Shown one piece after another: positions 63,291 to 64,000 of a stretch of DNA of 64,000 bases; the first letter of the stretch is position 1, and each line of letters starts with the position of its first letter. The DNA comes from Candidatus Colicola equi. Its GTDB lineage: Bacteria > Bacteroidota > Bacteroidia > Bacteroidales > Paludibacteraceae. Both the position numbers and the translations under genes were made by a program. The notes under the pieces are model-generated. The model was not told where the DNA came from. It ran no database searches and saw nothing but the letters and a program-made list of their open reading frames with translations. The DNA is taken from NCBI GenBank assembly GCA_018066175.1, contig JAGHRV010000009.1, positions 1 through 64,000 on the forward strand, in the 5' to 3' direction.

Positions 63291-63314
63291 ATGAAGGAAA
63301 ATGACCCGAAATGA
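63291..63314 (+). other. Seven-codon leader ORF before mntA
   Basis: ATG at 63291 opens MKENDPK and stops at TGA 63312-63314, overlapping the mntA ATG as ATGA. It begins about 11 bases after the predicted transcription start. It may be a translational coupling leader; low certainty. Confidence 0.3.
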
Positions 63315-63613
63315 AAAAAAGACAACATTATATTAATCTTCTGCGCGAATGTGCCCCTGAATTGGAAAAGCAATTCGGCATTACTTCGATGTTATTATTT
63401 GGCTCGATAGCACGAGACGAACATCGGGTGGATAGCGATGTGGATTTGTTGGTAGATATGCCTCCCGTCATGTATAATGCTGTGGCAGCATCTAATTATT
63501 TAGAAAAACTATTAGGGCGAAAGGTTGATTTGATTAGAAATCATAAGACGCTTAAGCCTTCCTTTTTAGAACAAATTAAACAAGATGGAGTCCAAATCTA
63601 TACAACAGCTTAA
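63311..63613 (+). CDS. mntA: MntA-type nucleotidyltransferase antitoxin
   Basis: 100 residues. Minimal nucleotidyltransferase with LLFGSIARDEHRVDSDVDLLVD, containing the GS and the Asp pair (DVDLL). MntA proteins add AMP to a tyrosine near the RNase motif of the HEPN toxin and so neutralise it. It overlaps the hepT frame by 29 bases. Confidence 0.87.
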   Translation: MKKRQHYINLLRECAPELEKQFGITSMLLFGSIARDEHRVDSDVDLLVDMPPVMYNAVAASNYLEKLLGRKVDLIRNHKTLKPSFLEQIKQDGVQIYTTA

Positions 63614-63989
63614 ATTAATCCTTTTAACGTTAGAGGATATTGATGCGTCGATTACGCATTTAAAGAACTGGAATGCGGGAATACAGGATTTTCTTGCCTT
63701 AGAAGAAACAGAAGAAGGGTTACAGAAGTTAGCAGCAGATGCAATGCTAATTGAAGCCATTGGAGAGGGAATTAAACAATTGGATAAACGTACTGAAGGT
63801 AAACTTTTCAGCCTACAACCAAATATCCCCTGGCATTTAGTAATGGGAATGAGAGATAAGATCGCTCATGGTTATTTTGATTTAGATATAGGTTACATTG
63901 AGGACGTTATCCTAAACGATATTGATCCATTACAAAATGCAATAAAATCGTTGATGCAGTATGTGAAGGAATTAATTGATAAAAAGTAA
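63585..63989 (+). CDS. hepT: HEPN-domain toxin of the MntA/HepT pair
   Basis: 134 residues. HEPN (DUF86) fold with the catalytic motif RDKIAHGYFD (R-x4-H, about residues 89-98); the Tyr two residues after the His would be the AMPylation site. It cleaves RNA when free. It begins inside mntA, so both are co-translated. The gene is complete; the window ends 11 bases later. Confidence 0.87.
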   Translation: MESKSIQQLKLILLTLEDIDASITHLKNWNAGIQDFLALEETEEGLQKLAADAMLIEAIGEGIKQLDKRTEGKLFSLQPNIPWHLVMGMRDKIAHGYFDLDIGYIEDVILNDIDPLQNAIKSLMQYVKELIDKK

Positions 63990-64000
63990 TTCTTTCTTTT

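Overview
This window is chromosomal DNA from a member of the Bacteroidales, probably an uncultured or gut-type lineage. The evidence is the promoter architecture (TTTG, about 20 bases, then TAnnTTTG, recognised 13 times here), the near absence of Shine-Dalgarno sites, and Bacteroidetes-typical families: the DUF2723 membrane protein, a PorD/DUF4835-like protein, a DUF4831 protein, two secreted proteins with type IX secretion-like C-terminal tails, type III pantothenate kinase and an EpsG-type polymerase. No tRNA, rRNA, CRISPR array or insertion sequence was recognised.

Layout. 298-7034 (+) is a housekeeping operon: small membrane protein, acyl-CoA ligase, CoaX, an outer-membrane barrel, a TPR protein, LptC and FabG, closed by a strong terminator. 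7077-8852 (-) is a secreted tyrosine phosphatase. 9048-9324 (+) is a structured small RNA with its own promoter and terminator, probably of the 6S/Bacteroidales-1 type. 9438-12076 (+) holds four unknown exported proteins, two of them paralogues. 12295-13413 (+) is a lone AAA ATPase. 17015-13485 (-) carries two UDP-sugar dehydrogenases and FtsY. 17199-21357 (+) carries a DUF2723 protein and a CobW-type GTPase.

The most distinctive part is the surface-glycan region, 21390-37288, all on the minus strand, in two promoter-defined units. The upstream unit (37288 to 31304) has a small acidic protein, an LpxL-type acyltransferase, two GT2 glycosyltransferases, a Wzx-type flippase and an EpsG/Wzy-type polymerase. 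The downstream unit (31264 to 21390) begins at a promoter lying over the end of the last glycosyltransferase. It combines a PglF/PglE/PglC/PglD-like set, which would make and transfer a 4-amino-4,6-dideoxy sugar, with a complete small acyl-building module: two ACPs, two ketoacyl-ACP synthase III-like enzymes, two SDR reductases and an AMP-forming ligase. No dehydratase or enoyl reductase is present. The natural prediction is a dedicated 3-hydroxyacyl (or oxoacyl) group made on an ACP and attached to the sugar. The UDP-uronic acid enzymes at 14-17 kb could feed the same glycan.

37434-38258 (+) is cdsA. 38224-53197 (-) is a dense run of cell-envelope and housekeeping genes: a TraB-like protein with lost histidines, a TPR protein, PBP1A, HemW, RarA, RecN, PorD-like, DUF4831, AroE, a short TilS and pyruvate phosphate dikinase. 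A phosphopantetheinyl transferase (53306, +) contains a run of seven-base repeats and could activate the ACPs.

The right end is accessory. It has a roughly 2,300-residue InlB-repeat surface protein with a T9SS-like tail, an ORF6N protein, a small secreted protein with a C-terminal membrane anchor, a YoeB-like toxin with its antitoxin, a 27-base inverted repeat, and a MntA/HepT toxin-antitoxin pair.
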